Source: Halalkalicoccus sp. CG83 (GTDB lineage: Archaea > Halobacteriota > Halobacteria > Halobacteriales > Halalkalicoccaceae). Taken from it: a stretch of DNA of 64,000 nucleotides. Numbering within the stretch: position 1 is the stretch's first letter; each line of letters opens with the position of its first letter. The translations under genes were made by a program, and so were the position numbers. The notes under the pieces were generated by a model that was not told where the DNA came from, did not search any database, and saw only the letters and a program-made list of their open reading frames with translations. The stretch is taken from assembly GCF_037081715.1 (NCBI RefSeq), contig NZ_JAZDDH010000001.1:806001-870000 (forward strand), read 5' to 3'. Shown piece after piece: positions 53,739 through 62,653 of the stretch.

Positions 53739-54737
53739 ATGGTTAGAGCTGACGCGCTGCGGCTGCTCTCGGCGTTGAGCGACGGCTCGCTCGCGGGTGT
53801 CGAACCGACGATCGACGAGGAGGGACGGGTCGAGTATACCGAGGCTCAGCACTACCTCGAGTTCCACGGAGCGTCCCCCCGGGAGACGCTTGATTCGCTG
53901 GCCGGGGTGGGGCTGCTCGAGAAGGAGTACACCTCAAAGACGTACGTCTGTCCCTCCTGCCGGACGGGGGGCCTGCAGTTCATCACGGCGTGTCCGTACT
54001 GTGAGTCGACCCACACCGACCGGCCCGCGTTCTTCGAGCACGATTCATGTGGTTACGTCGGCCCGTCGACGGAGTTCGAGGAAAACGACCTATCGGACGA
54101 ACACCGCTGTCCGAACTGCGACGCGCGATTCGACTCCTCGGAGCTGACGATCGAGCGAAAACACCGCTGTCAGGAGTGCGAGGAGCGGTTCGACACGCCC
54201 GCCCACCGGCTCTGGTGTCGGGACTGTCTCCACCTCTGTCCGCCCGAGGAGGCGATCGAGAATACCCTTTACGACTACCGACTCTCCGACGACGGCGAAC
54301 GATGGTGTTCGTCCCAGATCGACGCCAGAGACCTGCTGGCCGACGAGTTCGAATCGCGCGGATTCGAGGTCGAGGTCGATATCACCGTGCGTGACGGCGA
54401 GAAAGCGTATCCGGTCCACCTCCGGGCCCAGGACGCGCTCCTCGATCAGCAGCTCGTCGCCGACGTCCACTCCGGCGTGGACGCGGGGGACGTCCGCTAC
54501 ATCGACCTAGTCGCTCAGCGACTCGAGGCCCGACCGCTGGTGCTCTCGGTCGACGACGACCCCTCGACGGAGCTGCTGCGAACGGCGACCGAGCAGGGAG
54601 TGACGATTCTCCGACTCGAACGGGACGACTCGATAACGCGTCCGTCGGCGGTCGAGGTCGAGACCGAGTCCGGGTCGAACCTCGTAAAGCGCGTTACGTC
54701 GGCGTTCGACCTGTCGTCCTGGAAGCGGACCTCCTGA
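53739..54737 (+). CDS. Multi-Cys zinc protein, paralogue
   Basis: 332 residues, same plan as the preceding gene: N-terminal wHTH-like region, Cys at 71/74, 85/88, 104, 124/127, 144/147, 160/163 and 167, then the C-terminal alpha/beta domain (DLLADEFESRGFEVEVDI, VHLRAQDALLDQQLVADVHS, LVLSVDDDPSTELLRTAT, VTILRLERDD). The matching spacing proves paralogy. The C-terminal tail is longer by about 20 residues. The pair is divergent, so a shared 260-bp regulatory region controls both. Confidence 0.75.
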   Translation: MVRADALRLLSALSDGSLAGVEPTIDEEGRVEYTEAQHYLEFHGASPRETLDSLAGVGLLEKEYTSKTYVCPSCRTGGLQFITACPYCESTHTDRPAFFEHDSCGYVGPSTEFEENDLSDEHRCPNCDARFDSSELTIERKHRCQECEERFDTPAHRLWCRDCLHLCPPEEAIENTLYDYRLSDDGERWCSSQIDARDLLADEFESRGFEVEVDITVRDGEKAYPVHLRAQDALLDQQLVADVHSGVDAGDVRYIDLVAQRLEARPLVLSVDDDPSTELLRTATEQGVTILRLERDDSITRPSAVEVETESGSNLVKRVTSAFDLSSWKRTS

Positions 54738-54871
54738 GAGGCCTTCGCTCGGCACCAGTCTCGCTGCTGGTCGAACCGAGGGGCCGGGTGCCTCGGTCAA
54801 GGCCGGCGACGTGGTGTCCTCGCACGCCGGCGTCGTCCGAAGCTGGCGGCCGAACGATCCCGTCGGTTCGA

Positions 54872-55540
54872 TCAGTCCTCTTCGTCCTCCTCCTCGCCGC
54901 GGCCGAGGACGACCGAGTTCTCGACGAGCGTCTTGTGGCCGCGTCGGAGCCGCTCGGAGAGCGCCTGGTGGGAGACGTCGAGCTCCTCGGCGAAGTCGCT
55001 AAGCGAGACGCCGCGGGGAACGTCGTAGTACCCCCGTTCGTAGGCCGCGGTGATGGTCTCCTCCTGTTCGTTGGTGAGGCCGAACCGGCCCTGCCGCCCA
55101 TCGTCGACGTTGTAGATCCGCTGGACGTCGAGCGAGAGGCCGTTCTCCCGGCAGAAGTCGTAGGCCCGCGAGAGCGAGTCTCGATCGGGGAACAACACCC
55201 GGAGGAACCAGCCGCTTCGGTTCCCCTCCGCGACGAGAATCGTCCCCTCCTCCTCGATGAGGATGTGAACGAGCGTCTGGATCGAGTCGAGCCAGTGCAT
55301 CTGGTAGAGGACGGCGTCGTCCGGCCGGGCGATTCGATCGATCTCGTCGACGCTCGGATCCTCCTCTAGCGTCGATTCGAGTTCGTCCGAGTCGGCGCCC
55401 GTCGCCCAGATGTACGGCATGATCTCCTCGGGATCGTGGGCGACGATCCGTTCGATCTCGAAGTCGACGTCGAGGGTGTCGAGCGTATGTTGGAGGACGA
55501 ACTCGTCCGCGGGGATGTGGAGTTCGGCGATGGTCGCCAT
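54872..55540 (-). CDS. HTH_10 (Bat-like) transcription regulator
   Basis: 222 residues. The N-terminal 150 residues are the bacterio-opsin-activator-type ligand-sensing domain (IAELHIPADEFVLQHTLDTL, FEIERIVAHDPEEIMPYIW, LDSIQTLVHILIEEEGTILV). The C-terminal HTH_10 is intact: LTNEQEETITAAYERGYYDV, GVSLSDFAEELDVSHQALSE, RLRRGHKTLV. An acidic tail closes the protein. Usually such regulators control nearby or redox-related genes; target unknown. Confidence 0.9.
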   Translation of the reverse strand: MATIAELHIPADEFVLQHTLDTLDVDFEIERIVAHDPEEIMPYIWATGADSDELESTLEEDPSVDEIDRIARPDDAVLYQMHWLDSIQTLVHILIEEEGTILVAEGNRSGWFLRVLFPDRDSLSRAYDFCRENGLSLDVQRIYNVDDGRQGRFGLTNEQEETITAAYERGYYDVPRGVSLSDFAEELDVSHQALSERLRRGHKTLVENSVVLGRGEEEDEED

Positions 55541-55799
55541 GGAACCGGTAGCACGCCGAGACGGTTATACCGTCGCCTCCCCCCGTCCTCATCGGTTCGC
55601 GACGCGCCGGCGCGCGAGGAGTCGGAACGGGAGCGGCGCTCTGCGGTCATCGGCGTTCGACCGCTGAGAGGAAGAAACGAGAAGGACGCTTCACCGGTGG
55701 CGGTTCATCGAGAGAAGGGGTTCGGCGAGCGCAATGGCGCTCGCGGAATGTCCCAGTCCCGTCGAGGGTGAGGACGCGGATCCCGATCTCGAGGAGACC
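55541..55799. other. Intergenic
   Basis: Promoter flank of the HTH_10 gene and 3' flank of the decayed zinc-ribbon gene. No gene recognised. Confidence 0.35.
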
Positions 55800-56154
55800 G
55801 ACGGGGTCAGTCCTCCGGCCGTCTTCCGGTCGGCGCTGCGCTGCCGGGCATCACATCGCTGTTCGTGACGGTCATGAACGGCGAGAGACGGAGCATGCCG
55901 AGGCCGAGCACCACCGGGGTACGATGAACCAGGAGCCGAGGACCGATATCGCGAGACGGCGCCGAGTATCACGACGCCGACCGCAGCACCTTCGAGGCGC
56001 GGCCGATAGTCAAGTCACACGCCGGACAGCGCTTCGCGTCTCCCGGCGCCGGCCGTCCACACCGTTGGCACTCCCCCGTTTCCCTCCCGCACCGTTCTCC
56101 TCGCGTTCTCCCGTGTCGTCTCGTGGCGCCACGGTCTGCGTACCGCGTTGACAC
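55800..56154 (-). pseudogene. Zinc-ribbon membrane protein, frameshifted
   Basis: The reverse strand first reads ECQRCGRPAPGDAKRCPACD (a four-Cys ribbon) from an ATG at 56154. It then hits a stop at 55969, but a neighbouring frame gives AAVGVVILGAV and, after another shift, VVLGLGMLRLSPFMTV, both hydrophobic. A ribbon followed by one or two membrane helices is a common small haloarchaeal protein plan, so I read this as one gene with two shifts. It could also be a 61-residue zinc protein with unrelated flanks. Confidence 0.35.
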
Positions 56155-56429
56155 ACGAATAGCGTGCTTCGATCCTCCATCTGGACTCGGCCCTCCACCG
56201 AAAGGGTAGGTGAGGGCCGATCCGTCGAACGCGCCGACACGCGAGAAGTCGTCTCGCGACCTCCGATCGGCGGGAGACGGTGGAGTTTATACCTGTTTCG
56301 TAGCTCGGCCTCAGAGATCCCTTTTCGAGGATACTCATTTATTTCTATTGATAAAATTAATGTATATATGGGATTGCAAGCTTAGACCTTATGCTATCAT
56401 GGGACCAGAGCCGGGACGAGACCGATCAC

Positions 56430-57665
56430 ATGAGCACGGGCAACTATCTGGAGCAGCCAGTAAGACATACGAAGGAACTCGTCCGCCAGTACGGCCTCGG
56501 ATTGTTGTTCGCCACCAACATCTTCGGTGCGGGGTCGGTGTTCATCCTCTCCGAGGCAGGCGCCAACTTCGGTTTCGGGCTGTTGTGGGTGCTACCGGTG
56601 ACGCTGTTCGTGGGGCTCGGAATGCACGAGATGTCGGCGCGCCTCGCCGCCGACGATCGCCCGCTGATGGCCTACATCAAGGACGTCATCGGCGAGACCG
56701 CGGCCAAACCGTTCGCGATCGGGCTCTCGTTCATCATGCACTTCTGGAGCGTGGCCAACTACTCGATCGCCGGCGCCGTGGTCGTCTATCTCACGCCGCT
56801 CGCGAACCTCTACGTCGGCATCATCCTCACCGCCGCGCTCGGGGTCGCGCTCGTCGAGCTTCGGCTCTACAACCGAATCGAGGGAGTGATCGCGGCGCTC
56901 GCGCTGGCGATCTTCGCCTCGTATCTCGTCATCGTGCTCGGGCTCGACCTTCCGCTGGAGTCGATCGCCCAGGGTTTCGTTCCTCAGATCGTCTCCGACT
57001 TCGGGTATCTCACGATGATCATCGCGCTGATGGGGACCACCGTCTACTACCCCAACTTCTTCATCCAGACGAGCATGGCGAAGACGAAGGACTGGGAACT
57101 GGTGTCGCGCTACCGGCGTGATCACACGGTCGGGCTCGTGACGGTGATCGTGCTGAGCGTCGCGGTGATGACGGTCGCGGCGATGACGATCCCCGAGGGA
57201 CAGGTCACCCTGACGGCCCCTGGAGAACCGCTCGCGGCAGCGCTCGGCCCGTGGGCGCTCGACGTGTTCCTCATCGGGGCGGGCGCCGCCTCGTTCACCA
57301 GCGCAACCGGCACGCTGTTCGGCGCGGGGTTCATCGTTCCTCAGGCGTACGGCCACAAGACCCGGTTCGGCGACTACCGGTTCCGCGGCGTCGTCAACTC
57401 GCTGATCATCCTCTCGGTGCTGCTGGCGCTGCCGATCCTCGCGTTCACCGACTTCACGCCGGTCACGCTCGCGATCACGATGCCGGCGGTCAACGGCGTG
57501 ATCGGCCTGCCGATCACGGCGGTCGCGCTGTACGCGGCGGTCTCGCGGTACTTCGACGTCACGCGACTCGAAAAGGCCGTGTTCCTCGCCGTCGTGGTCC
57601 TGATGTTCGTCAGTTCGGCGCTGACCGCGGAGTCGCTGGCCCAGACGATCATGGGTCTGCTCTAG
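56430..57665 (+). CDS. NRAMP-related transporter, altered metal site
   Basis: 411 residues from ATG 56430 (ATG 56391 adds 13). Eleven membrane helices with the NRAMP layout. Helix 1 reads LLFATNIFGAGSVFILSEAGANFG where canonical NRAMPs have DPGN, so the metal-binding Asp and Asn are absent (N-I-F-G). Helix 6 reads MGTTVYYPNFFIQTSM where canonical ones have a MPHN core, so the Met ligand is also lost. It therefore belongs to the NRAMP-like branch that carries other ions, such as Mg in NRMTs, or other solutes. The true cargo is unknown. Confidence 0.82.
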   Translation: MSTGNYLEQPVRHTKELVRQYGLGLLFATNIFGAGSVFILSEAGANFGFGLLWVLPVTLFVGLGMHEMSARLAADDRPLMAYIKDVIGETAAKPFAIGLSFIMHFWSVANYSIAGAVVVYLTPLANLYVGIILTAALGVALVELRLYNRIEGVIAALALAIFASYLVIVLGLDLPLESIAQGFVPQIVSDFGYLTMIIALMGTTVYYPNFFIQTSMAKTKDWELVSRYRRDHTVGLVTVIVLSVAVMTVAAMTIPEGQVTLTAPGEPLAAALGPWALDVFLIGAGAASFTSATGTLFGAGFIVPQAYGHKTRFGDYRFRGVVNSLIILSVLLALPILAFTDFTPVTLAITMPAVNGVIGLPITAVALYAAVSRYFDVTRLEKAVFLAVVVLMFVSSALTAESLAQTIMGLL

Positions 57666-57702
57666 ACCGTTCCGCCGGTCCGCGCACGACGTCTCCGATC
57701 GA

Positions 57703-58716
57703 TTAAGGACGGACGATCAGCTTGCCGACCGTGTCGTCCTCCTGCATCGCGGCGAACGCCGCGGCGGTCTCCTCGAGGTCGAACTCGCCGTCCACGACGG
57801 GCTCGAGGGCGCCATCCGCGGTCATCTCCACCAGCCGTTCGAGATCCGGCTGCGTGCCCATCGTACTCCCGATCACGTGGTGGTGGGAGAGAAAGACCGA
57901 ACTCACGTCGATCTCCCCCACGTCGCCCGCCGTGCGTCCGCAGACGACCATCCGGCCGCCGCGTTCGAGCGTCCGCAGCCCGGCCTTCAGGTATCCGCCG
58001 CCGCCGAGGTGATTGAGCACCGCGGTCGTCTCGCCGACCTCCAGGACCTCGTCGGCCATCTCTTCGGGGTCGTCGCTCTCGATCGTGTGGTCGGCGCCGA
58101 GGGCGGCGACGCGCTCGAGCCTCTCGGCCGATCGGGAGCTTCCGACCGAACGCGCGCCGAGGACGCCCAACAGCTGGATCGCGGCGACGCCGACGCCGCC
58201 GGTCGCGCCGGGAACGAGCACTCGATCACCGGGGCCGATCCCTGCCCGACGGATCATGTGCCACGCCGTCACGTACGCCGTCGGCAGCGCCGCCGCGGCG
58301 GCCGGCCCGACGCCGTCGGGCAGGCGAACGAGCCGGTCGGCCGACACCAGCGCCTCCTCCGCGAGCCCGCCGTGATAGAGTGAGAACTCGACACATCGGT
58401 TCTCGGGGCCCTCTCGACAGTAGCGACACGTCCCACAGCTCTGGTTCGGACAGAGCACCACCCGATCGCCCGGGTCGACGTCACAGTCCTCGCCGACGCG
58501 CTCGACGACGCCGGCGACGTCCAGCCCCGAGACGAACGGGAGGTCGGCCGCATCGACCATCGCCGAGTCCCCCTGGAGGATCCAGAGGTCGTGGCGGTTG
58601 ATCGCGCACGCCTCGACGTCGACGACCGCCTGACTGGGCTCCGGTCGGGGGTCGTCGCGCTCCTCGATCGAGACGCCGTCCGGACCGATCAGTTCGCTGA
58701 ACGCGGCTACGCGCAT
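57703..58716 (-). CDS. Zn-dependent alcohol dehydrogenase family
   Basis: 337 residues from ATG 58716 (MRVAAFSELIG); the codons above are Arg/Asp-rich. Medium-chain dehydrogenase: structural zinc Cys in CGTCRYCREGPENRC, the catalytic-region INRHDLWILQGD, Rossmann ATGGVGVAAIQLLGV and the C-terminal VDGEFDLEETAAAFAAMQE. The catalytic zinc Cys is replaced (AINRHDLW), as in quinone oxidoreductase relatives, so it may act without catalytic zinc. NADPH-linked reductions of quinones or enoyl groups are likely. Confidence 0.85.
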   Translation of the reverse strand: MRVAAFSELIGPDGVSIEERDDPRPEPSQAVVDVEACAINRHDLWILQGDSAMVDAADLPFVSGLDVAGVVERVGEDCDVDPGDRVVLCPNQSCGTCRYCREGPENRCVEFSLYHGGLAEEALVSADRLVRLPDGVGPAAAAALPTAYVTAWHMIRRAGIGPGDRVLVPGATGGVGVAAIQLLGVLGARSVGSSRSAERLERVAALGADHTIESDDPEEMADEVLEVGETTAVLNHLGGGGYLKAGLRTLERGGRMVVCGRTAGDVGEIDVSSVFLSHHHVIGSTMGTQPDLERLVEMTADGALEPVVDGEFDLEETAAAFAAMQEDDTVGKLIVRP

Positions 58717-58811
58717 GCACGGGTCCTCGGATCGTCGGGCCATAGTTCCTCGCCCCGGTGGCCGGAAGCGCCTCGCTCGAACCGCCCCGGGGAACTCACT
58801 GTGCGACGGTT

Positions 58812-60035
58812 CTACTCCCGGAGGCGACCCGCGGCGACGATCGCGCCGGCGCCGACCAGCGCCGCCAGCCCCGCGGCGACGAACGCCGGCGTGTAGCTGC
58901 CGATCGCGTCGTGGCCGGCGCCCGCGACGTACGGAGAGGCGAGCCCCGCGATCCCCAGTGACGTCGAGAGCAGACCGAACACGGCGTTGATGTTCTCCCG
59001 ACCGAACAGGTCGGCCGTCAGCGGCGCGAGCAGCGCGCCGTTGCCCCCGTAGGCGAAGCCGTAGACGACCGCGAACGCGAACAGCGGTATCGCCGCGTCG
59101 AGCGCGGGGAGCACGAGGGTCGCCGCGCCCATGACCGCTGAACAGGCGGCGAACGTCCGCACGCGACCGAGTCGGTCGGCGGCGTGGCCGACGGTGACCC
59201 GCCCGACGACGCTCGTCCCGCCGACGAGCGCGATCGCCGTCGCGCCGACCGTCCGCGAGAGCCCCAGGTCGAGGACGTGGACGACGAGGTGGGCGAGCAC
59301 GACGTAGAGCGTGGTGTAGATCAGCAGCCAGCCACAGAACAGCGCGAGGAACGCCGGCGAGCGGGCGATCGCCACGACGTCCGCGAACTGCTCTCCCAGA
59401 GCGGTCCGCTCGTTCGCGTGGAAACCGCCGTCGAACTCCCGTTCGGGGACCTCCTCGGGTTCGGGTTCGTCACGGATCGCGCCGATCATCGCGCATAGCA
59501 GCACGACGACGCCGGCGGCCATCACCAGCAGCGCCGACCGCCAGCCGAATCGTACGATCAGCGCGTCCGCGGCGGGTGCGACGACGAGCATGCCGGCGCC
59601 CAGACCGGCCGACGCCAGGCCGCCGGCGAGTCCCTGTCTGCGGTCGAACCACCGGGGAACGGTCGCGTAGGAGACGACGAAGACGACGCTCAGCCCGAGT
59701 CCCGTAACGACGCCGTAGGCGACGACGAGCACGGCGAGCGACTCCGCACGGCTGGTCCAGACCAGCCCGAACGAGAGGACGGCCGCCCCGACCGCGAGCA
59801 TTCGGCGAGTGCCGTAGCGGTCGATCAACACGCCGATCCCGACGGCGCCGAGATACAGCATCAGCGACTGGACGCCGAAGGCGATCGACGTCGTGCCACG
59901 CGAGCGGCCGAACTCCGCGAGCATCCGCTCGAAGAAGACGCCGAAGGAATAGGAGAGTCCGAAGACGACGAACGAGCCGAGGAAACACGCCCCGACGACG
60001 ACCCAGCCGTAGTAGGTCCGGCCCTCGTGAACCAT
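58812..60035 (-). CDS. MFS transporter (OFA/monocarboxylate-like)
   Basis: 407 residues, twelve membrane helices. YYGWVVVGACFLGSFVVFGLSY, GVLIDRYGTRRML (MFS A-motif between helices 2 and 3), RWFDRRQGLAGGLASAGLGAG and the second-half DRLGRVRTFAA fit the OFA/MCT group that moves oxalate, formate or other small organic acids. Downstream of the aminotransferase gene on the same strand with a 60-bp gap, so possibly co-transcribed. Confidence 0.88.
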   Translation of the reverse strand: MVHEGRTYYGWVVVGACFLGSFVVFGLSYSFGVFFERMLAEFGRSRGTTSIAFGVQSLMLYLGAVGIGVLIDRYGTRRMLAVGAAVLSFGLVWTSRAESLAVLVVAYGVVTGLGLSVVFVVSYATVPRWFDRRQGLAGGLASAGLGAGMLVVAPAADALIVRFGWRSALLVMAAGVVVLLCAMIGAIRDEPEPEEVPEREFDGGFHANERTALGEQFADVVAIARSPAFLALFCGWLLIYTTLYVVLAHLVVHVLDLGLSRTVGATAIALVGGTSVVGRVTVGHAADRLGRVRTFAACSAVMGAATLVLPALDAAIPLFAFAVVYGFAYGGNGALLAPLTADLFGRENINAVFGLLSTSLGIAGLASPYVAGAGHDAIGSYTPAFVAAGLAALVGAGAIVAAGRLRE

Positions 60036-60095
60036 CGATCGTCACTGCAGAACGCTCGTCCATAGTTCGACCGCTCTCCCGTCGATCCGCAGTCG

Positions 60096-61289
60096 TCAGC
60101 GATCGTCGTCGAGCGCGCGGCCCGCCGCCGCGATCCCGGCCTCGGGGTCGACGTCCGCGCCCGCCGCGGAGAGCGCCGAGCCGAACGCCGAGACGAACCC
60201 GAGCGCCTTCGCCGGCCGTGCGGAGTGGCCCATGCAGCCGACGCGGAAGACCTCGCCCTCGAGGGCGCCGAGCCCGCTGACGATCTCGATACCGTGTTCC
60301 GCGAGCAGCCGGTCGACGACGGCGCCGTCGTCGACCGCCGACGGGACGCGAACGGGGTTGAGCGTCGGCAGCCAGTGCTCCTCGGCGACGTTCAGCCCGA
60401 CGCCCATCGCCTCGACGCCGGCCACGAGCGCGCCGGCAACGCGCTCGTGGCGCTCCCACGTCGACTCGAGACCCTCCTCGACGACCATGCGAAGCGCCTC
60501 GCGCAGCGCGTACGTCGTCGAGACCGGGCCCGTGTGGTGGTAGCTGGGGTCGTCACCCCAGTACTCCCAGACCCCCTCCAGGTCGAGATACCACGACCGG
60601 ACCGGCTCCTCCCGCGAGCGAACCTTCTCCATCGCGCGGTCGTTCAACGTGATGGGGCTCGCGCCCGGCGGCGCCGAGAGGCACTTCTGGGAGCCCGAGT
60701 AGACGACGTCGACCTCCCACTCGTCGGTGTGGAACTCGACGCCGCCGAGCGACGCCACCGTGTCGGCGATCGCGTAGGCGTCGTTCGCGTGGGCGATGCG
60801 GGTCAGCTCGGGGACGTCCGTCTGGCGGACGCCCGTGCTCGTCTCGCCGTGGACGAACCCGAAGACGGTCGGGGAGTGTTCGTCGAACGCCCGCTCGACG
60901 GCCGCCGGATCGAGCGGCTCGCCCCACGGCGCGTCGACGGTGACGACGTCACCGCCCGCGCGGGCGGCGATCTCCCCCATCCGTTCGCCGAAGTAGCCGT
61001 TCGACGGGACCAGAACGGTCTCGCCGGGCTCGACGAGGTTCGCGAACGCGGTCTCCATCGCGGCCGATCCCGTGCCGCTGACCGCGAGCGTGTGTTCGTT
61101 CTCCGTCCGGAACAGGTACCGAAGCGCCTCCGTCGCGTCGTTCATCATCTCGACGTAGAACCCGTCGAGGTAGCCGACCAGCGGCGTCGCCATCGCGCGG
61201 AGCACGCGCGGGTGGACGTCGCTGGGTCCGGGACCCATCAGCGTCCTGTCGGGCGGTACGAGTTCGCCGATCTCCGGAGCGTCGTCCAT
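60096..61289 (-). CDS. Alanine-glyoxylate-type aminotransferase
   Basis: 397 residues from ATG 61289 ([10 protein letters not shown]). Class V PLP aminotransferase: [56 protein letters not shown] and the PLP lysine in [16 protein letters not shown]. This is the pattern of serine-pyruvate/alanine-glyoxylate aminotransferases, which link glyoxylate and hydroxypyruvate metabolism. Followed by the MFS gene; a possible substrate link with organic acids is an inference. Confidence 0.9.
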   Translation of the reverse strand: MDDAPEIGELVPPDRTLMGPGPSDVHPRVLRAMATPLVGYLDGFYVEMMNDATEALRYLFRTENEHTLAVSGTGSAAMETAFANLVEPGETVLVPSNGYFGERMGEIAARAGGDVVTVDAPWGEPLDPAAVERAFDEHSPTVFGFVHGETSTGVRQTDVPELTRIAHANDAYAIADTVASLGGVEFHTDEWEVDVVYSGSQKCLSAPPGASPITLNDRAMEKVRSREEPVRSWYLDLEGVWEYWGDDPSYHHTGPVSTTYALREALRMVVEEGLESTWERHERVAGALVAGVEAMGVGLNVAEEHWLPTLNPVRVPSAVDDGAVVDRLLAEHGIEIVSGLGALEGEVFRVGCMGHSARPAKALGFVSAFGSALSAAGADVDPEAGIAAAGRALDDDR

Positions 61290-61445
61290 ACCGTAGAGAC
61301 CCCGAAGAAGGTCAAAAAGGCCCCGCTTCGACTGCCGGGTCACGGATGTCCCGACCGTCGAGGACGCGGTGCTCTCCGAACGAGCGATGGCGTGATGTGC
61401 AGGAAGGTGGAACGTGTAAATCGGTCCGATCCGCCTTTTCGGGAC

Positions 61446-61865
61446 TTAGAACTGCTCCTCGCTCATATCGACCGGCTCGAACAGCTCCTCGAATTCCTCG
61501 GGGAGCTGTTCGCGCGCGTTATCGAGCTCGCCGCCGCTGACCGCCTCGCCCAGCGTCGTCGTCACGGCCTGTGCGTGGAGCCCGCCGTCGATCGTCGCCT
61601 CCTCGATCCGGTCGCGCTCTCGCTCCTCGACCCGCTCGACGAACTCGTCGACCGGGAACTCCTCGGCCTCGGGCCGCTCGTCGTTCGGATCCGTCAGGGC
61701 GTTCTCGAGGGTCGCCGGGAGCTGGGAGGCGATGTCCTCGGCCTCGCCGCGCGTGATCCGTTCGCCGAGCGTCCGGAGCGTAGCGGTCGTGGCCGCGTAG
61801 GCGTCGTCGTCCGATTCGATGTTCGCGTGTCGCTGCACCGTGAAAACGAACTCCTCTTCCTGCAT
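61446..61865 (-). CDS. DUF2267 protein
   Basis: 139 residues from ATG 61865 (MQEEEFVFTVQRH). Two helical repeats of the DUF2267 family: FVFTVQRHANIESDDDAYAAT, LRTLGERITRGEAEDIASQL, then ATIDGGLHAQAVTTTLGEAV, GGELDNAREQLPEEFEELF. Soluble, acidic. Function of the family is not known. Confidence 0.88.
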   Translation of the reverse strand: MQEEEFVFTVQRHANIESDDDAYAATTATLRTLGERITRGEAEDIASQLPATLENALTDPNDERPEAEEFPVDEFVERVEERERDRIEEATIDGGLHAQAVTTTLGEAVSGGELDNAREQLPEEFEELFEPVDMSEEQF

Positions 61866-61948
61866 GGTCGACGGTGACTGCTTGAGGGAGTTCAACCCCA
61901 CGCCTGCATTCGTCGGCCGTCGTCGACCCGGTCCGGCCCGAATCCTCG

Positions 61949-62653
61949 CTACAGTAGCGTCTCCGCGCGTTCGACGTCCGCGGGCGTGTTGACGTTGACC
62001 CGCCAGCCGTCGAGTTCGATCGTCTCGATCCGTGTCCCCTCCTCGACGAGCAGCGTCAACGCGTCCGGGAGCTCGTACTCGTCGCGTCCCGAGGATTCGA
62101 TCCGTCGACACGCCTCGATCGTCTCCGGGGGGAGGGCGGCGAACCCCGTGGTGACGAGCCGCGACGGCGGGTTCTCCGGCTTCTCGACGATCGATCGGAC
62201 GGTGCCCTCCGCCGAGAGATCGATCACGCCCGTGTGGCGCGCCTCCGCCTCGGAGACCTCGTCGACCAGCAGGACACCGTCGACGTCGTCACGACGGAAG
62301 CGTTCGACGACCTCCTCGAGGTTGCCCCGGAGGACGTTGTCGCCGTTCATGACGAGGAAGGGGCCGTCGACGTGGGATTCGGCCTGCGCGATGGCGTGAG
62401 CGAGGCCCCGTTGCTCGGCCTGTTCGGCGTAGCTGATCGGCGTTCCCTCGAACGCCTCGCCGTAGTGTTCGCGGATCGCCTCGCTCTCGTAGCCGACGAC
62501 GACGATCAACTCGTCGACGCCGAGCTCGACGAGCTGTTCGAAACAGTGGGTGAGGATCGGTTTCCCGGCGACCTCGATCAGCGCCTTCGGCGTCTCGTCG
62601 GTGAGCGGCCGCAGACGGGTCCCCTCTCCCGCGGCCGGAACGACCGCCTGCAT
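61949..62653 (-). CDS. aglF: Sugar-1-phosphate nucleotidyltransferase (AglF-like)
   Basis: 234 residues. AVVPAAGEGTRLRPLTDETPKALIEVAGK holds the nucleotide-binding loop and the Lys; ITHCFEQLVELGVDEL, NGDNVLRGNLEEVVE and a GVIDLSAEGTVRSIVEKP follow, as in glucose-1-phosphate uridylyl/thymidylyltransferases. In Haloferax, AglF makes UDP-glucuronic-acid precursors for N-glycosylation. The gene starts directly after the dehydrogenase gene ends (stop at 62654, start 62653), so one operon. Confidence 0.85.
   Translation of the reverse strand: MQAVVPAAGEGTRLRPLTDETPKALIEVAGKPILTHCFEQLVELGVDELIVVVGYESEAIREHYGEAFEGTPISYAEQAEQRGLAHAIAQAESHVDGPFLVMNGDNVLRGNLEEVVERFRRDDVDGVLLVDEVSEAEARHTGVIDLSAEGTVRSIVEKPENPPSRLVTTGFAALPPETIEACRRIESSGRDEYELPDALTLLVEEGTRIETIELDGWRVNVNTPADVERAETLL

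Noticed and set aside
60225-61877. A 550-codon forward frame over the aminotransferase.
   Set aside because: The opposite strand carries a complete class V aminotransferase with its PLP lysine; this frame is its shadow.
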